Shown here piece by piece: positions 61,886 to 64,000 of a stretch of DNA of 64,000 bases (its first letter is position 1; each line of letters starts with the position of its first letter). Below the pieces are notes generated by a model. That model saw only the letters and a list, made by a program, of their open reading frames with translations. It ran no database searches and was not told the DNA's origin. The DNA is from Enterobacter pseudoroggenkampii (GTDB taxonomy: Bacteria; Pseudomonadota; Gammaproteobacteria; Enterobacterales; Enterobacteriaceae). The stretch spans positions 2,418,001-2,482,000 of the forward strand of contig NZ_JAPMLV010000001.1 of the NCBI RefSeq assembly GCF_026420145.1, given 5' to 3'. The translations under genes were made by a program, and so were the position numbers.

Positions 61886-62694
61886 TAATTCATCCCCAAC
61901 CAGGTGAGGATCTCCTGTCCATGGCTGTCATAAAGAAGTTTGGCGCTCATTACGGCCGAGACGATGACAATCATCGGGCGAATAAGTTTTTGTCCTTTGC
62001 TTAACACCAGACGCGAACCCGCGCGTGCGCCCAGGAACTGCCCTGCCATCATGACGAATCCGGTTGCCCAGATGACCTTGCCGCCAATGATAAACAGCAG
62101 CAGACCGCCGAGGTTCGAGGTCGCGTTGAGCACTTTGGCATGAGCGGTCGATTTGGCGAGGTTAAACCCGGCCAGCGTCACGAACGCCAGCGCATAAAAC
62201 GAGCCTGCCCCCGGGCCGAAGAATCCGTCGTAAAAGCCGACGCAGCCCCCGGCAATCAGGGCAAACGGCAGGCCGTGCAGACGACGCTGGCGGTCTTCCT
62301 CGCCGAGCTTTGGCATCAGCAGGAAGTAGAGACCGATGCAGATGACCAGAACCGGCAGGATCTGGCGCAAAATATCCGACTGCACGTGCTGAACCAGCAG
62401 CGCGCCCGACGTGGAGCCGATAAAGGTCATCAGGATATTGAGCTTCTGGTCGGCCAGGCTCACCACCTTGCGGCGGATAAAATAGAGCGACGCCGAGAGC
62501 GAGCCGCCGCAGGCCTGCAGCTTGTTGGTGGCAAGCGCCTGCGCCGGGCTCATGCCCGCCGCCAGCAGCGCGGGTACGGTTAATAACCCGCCACCGCCCG
62601 CAAGGGCATCAATAAAACCGGCCAGCATGGCCACGAAGAACAGCACCACCAGCAGCAGCGGTGACACCATAAACAGATCGACGAAATTATCCAT
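61885..62694 (-). CDS. yfcA: TauE/SafE-family membrane protein YfcA
   Basis: 269 residues with eight or so hydrophobic segments. The family pattern is visible in both halves (LAGFIDALAGGGGLLTVPALLAAGMSPAQALATNKLQ and GGCVGFYDGFFGPGAGSFYALAFV, the duplicated GxGG...P and NK elements). The family exports sulfite, sulfoacetate or similar organosulfur anions in other bacteria; the substrate of YfcA is unknown. The start touches the mepA stop (overlap of one base). Confidence 0.92.
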   Translation of the reverse strand: MDNFVDLFMVSPLLLVVLFFVAMLAGFIDALAGGGGLLTVPALLAAGMSPAQALATNKLQACGGSLSASLYFIRRKVVSLADQKLNILMTFIGSTSGALLVQHVQSDILRQILPVLVICIGLYFLLMPKLGEEDRQRRLHGLPFALIAGGCVGFYDGFFGPGAGSFYALAFVTLAGFNLAKSTAHAKVLNATSNLGGLLLFIIGGKVIWATGFVMMAGQFLGARAGSRLVLSKGQKLIRPMIVIVSAVMSAKLLYDSHGQEILTWLGMN

Positions 62695-63518
62695 TAAAGT
62701 ACATGCTCATCCAGTAGCGCCTGGCAGGAAGGCGGCAACGGAGGCGGTGTCTTCTTCTCAGGCTTTGAGGTTCCAGGTTTTGCCGGTTCAAACCAGCTTT
62801 GCAGTTCCGCACCGCAGCCATCGCCTGGCGGAGGTAGCGGCTGATCTTCACATTCCAGGCTATTCGCCGGACAGCGCAGACGAACGTGCATGTGCGCACG
62901 ATGCTGGAACCACGGGCGCACTTTGCGCAGCCAGTCGCGATCGGTTCCGGCATCCAGACAAAGCTGCTGCTTGATGGCCGGGTTAACGAAAATCCGCGTG
63001 ACGTCGTTATCTTCCGCGGCCAGCTTGATCATGCTGGATACGTCCCGCGTCCACAGGGATGGCACAACGCGCTTGCCGTCGCTCGCCACCAGATCCAGCG
63101 CCTGCGGCTTCAGCAACTGGGCGGAGGTCCAGCGGGTTTTCGGCAGCTGCAGGAAGATATCGACATCCAGTCCGGTCTGGTGACTGGCGTGTCCACCGTT
63201 AAAGCGCCCCCCGGCAGGCATCCCCATATCGCCAATCAGCATCGTGCCCAGCCCCAGGTTATGCACCTGATTTCCCAGACGCTGGATGAACAGCACCAGA
63301 TCCGGGTGGCCGAAATAACGCCGCTGATCGGTGCGCATCACCTGATAGGTATCAGACTGGAGAGGAAGCTCCTGGGCACCGACGATACAGCCGTTGGAAA
63401 AGGCGCCAATGGACTGCGCGCTCCCCGCCACCGGGTGGGTGATTTTTTGCCATGGCGTTGCGGCCAGACTGGCTCCACTGGCCAGCAGCGCCAGCAGAGC
63501 AATTGCGGTTTTTTTCAT
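62694..63518 (-). CDS. mepA: Penicillin-insensitive murein endopeptidase MepA
   Basis: 274-residue periplasmic LAS-family metallopeptidase that cuts D-alanyl-meso-DAP cross-links in peptidoglycan. The signal peptide is about 1-19 ([19 protein letters not shown]). Zinc ligands are in [14 protein letters not shown] (His, Asp) and [12 protein letters not shown] (His). Six or more cysteines suggest disulfides, and the C-terminus is Pro/Lys-rich ([18 protein letters not shown]). The start is ATG 63518, 2 bp after the aroC stop; the longer frame upstream lies inside aroC. Confidence 0.95.
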   Translation of the reverse strand: MKKTAIALLALLASGASLAATPWQKITHPVAGSAQSIGAFSNGCIVGAQELPLQSDTYQVMRTDQRRYFGHPDLVLFIQRLGNQVHNLGLGTMLIGDMGMPAGGRFNGGHASHQTGLDVDIFLQLPKTRWTSAQLLKPQALDLVASDGKRVVPSLWTRDVSSMIKLAAEDNDVTRIFVNPAIKQQLCLDAGTDRDWLRKVRPWFQHRAHMHVRLRCPANSLECEDQPLPPPGDGCGAELQSWFEPAKPGTSKPEKKTPPPLPPSCQALLDEHVL

Positions 63519-63520
63519 GT

Positions 63521-64000
63521 TTACCAGCGTGGAATGGTGGTCGTCACGTCCGCATTCTGCGCGCGCTGGCGCAGGAAGTGATCCATCAGCACGATCGCCA
63601 GCATCGCTTCTGCGATCGGCACCGCGCGGATCCCCACGCACGGATCGTGACGTCCTTTGGTGATCATCTCAACTTCTTCGCCATCGCGGTTAATCGTGTG
63701 GCCCGGCACGGTAATGCTGGAGGTTGGCTTCAGCGCGATGTTGGCAATAATCTGCTGCCCGCTGCTGATACCGCCCAGAATGCCGCCCGCGTGGTTGCTC
63801 TGGAAGCCCGCCTTCGTGATCTCGTCACGGTTCTGGCTGCCGCGCAGGGATACCACGTCAAAACCGTCGCCAATCTCAACGCCCTTCACCGCGTTGATAC
63901 TCATCAGCGCGTGGGCGATGTCGGCGTCGAGACGGTCAAATACCGGCTCGCCCCAGCCTGGTGGGACGCCGTCGGCCACGACGGTCACTTTCGCCCCAAT
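63521..64000 (-). CDS. aroC: Chorismate synthase AroC, C-terminal part (cut by window edge)
   Basis: The last 159 residues of chorismate synthase, which converts EPSP to chorismate with reduced FMN. Visible are [46 protein letters not shown] and the [19 protein letters not shown] block that includes FMN/EPSP-binding Arg and His. The frame continues to the window edge; the N-terminal half is outside. It begins the operon that continues into mepA, and supplies chorismate used by MenF at the other end of the window. Confidence 0.97.
   Translation of the reverse strand: MGAKVTVVADGVPPGWGEPVFDRLDADIAHALMSINAVKGVEIGDGFDVVSLRGSQNRDEITKAGFQSNHAGGILGGISSGQQIIANIALKPTSSITVPGHTINRDGEEVEMITKGRHDPCVGIRAVPIAEAMLAIVLMDHFLRQRAQNADVTTTIPRW

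Overview
The window is ordinary chromosomal DNA from a motile member of the Enterobacteriaceae, most likely Enterobacter or a close relative. Gene order and protein sequences follow the E. coli menF-to-aroC segment almost gene for gene. Two features match Salmonella and differ from E. coli K-12: a cheV chemotaxis gene between rbn and nuoN, and a PTS/split-transketolase operon in place of yfcC. I assign the genus from recalled family sequences and synteny, not from a database search. I see no rRNA, tRNA, IS element, prophage or CRISPR array, and no broken gene; only the two edge genes (menF, aroC) are cut.

Layout. 1-4002: menF (5' part), elaB, elaA, rbn, and cheV behind a sigma-28-type promoter. 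4064-19035: the 13-gene nuo operon (complex I) on the minus strand, with NuoC and NuoD fused. 19036-22757: nuo upstream region, lrhA (repressor of the flagellar master regulator), a long AT-rich spacer, and alaA. 22876-27176: yfbR, yfbS, hxpA, yfbU, yfbV. 27514-30934: ackA-pta (acetate overflow). 31047-36283: a minus-strand operon of PTS IIA, IIB and IIC (ascorbate type) plus two transketolase halves, with a divergent LacI-family regulator and a compact control region. 36287-40833: yfcD, yfcE, yfcF, yfcG, folX, yfcH and a GNAT acetyltransferase. 40931-44992: hisP, hisM, hisQ, hisJ and argT (lysine/arginine/ornithine/histidine ABC uptake), with a sigma-54-type promoter before argT. 45284-51150: ubiX, purF, cvpA, dedD, folC, accD, with a PurR box before cvpA. 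51305-55022: dedA, truA, usg, pdxB. 55136-60990: flk, yfcJ, fabB (with FabR- and FadR-like sites) and mnmC. 61048-64000: yfcL, epmC, yfcA, mepA and the 3' part of aroC.

Functional themes are respiration (nuo), acetate and alanine metabolism, amino-acid uptake under nitrogen control, lipid, folate, purine, PLP and ubiquinone synthesis, and motility (cheV, lrhA, flk). The least characterised element is the PTS/transketolase operon. Its composition suggests a sugar is phosphorylated on entry and then cleaved directly by transketolase chemistry, with no dedicated kinase or isomerase. Two repeat families are scattered between genes: REP/BIME palindromes (GTAGGCC...CCGG type) and a CCCTCACC...CTCTCCC/GGGAGAG palindrome whose four full copies lie in the same orientation.
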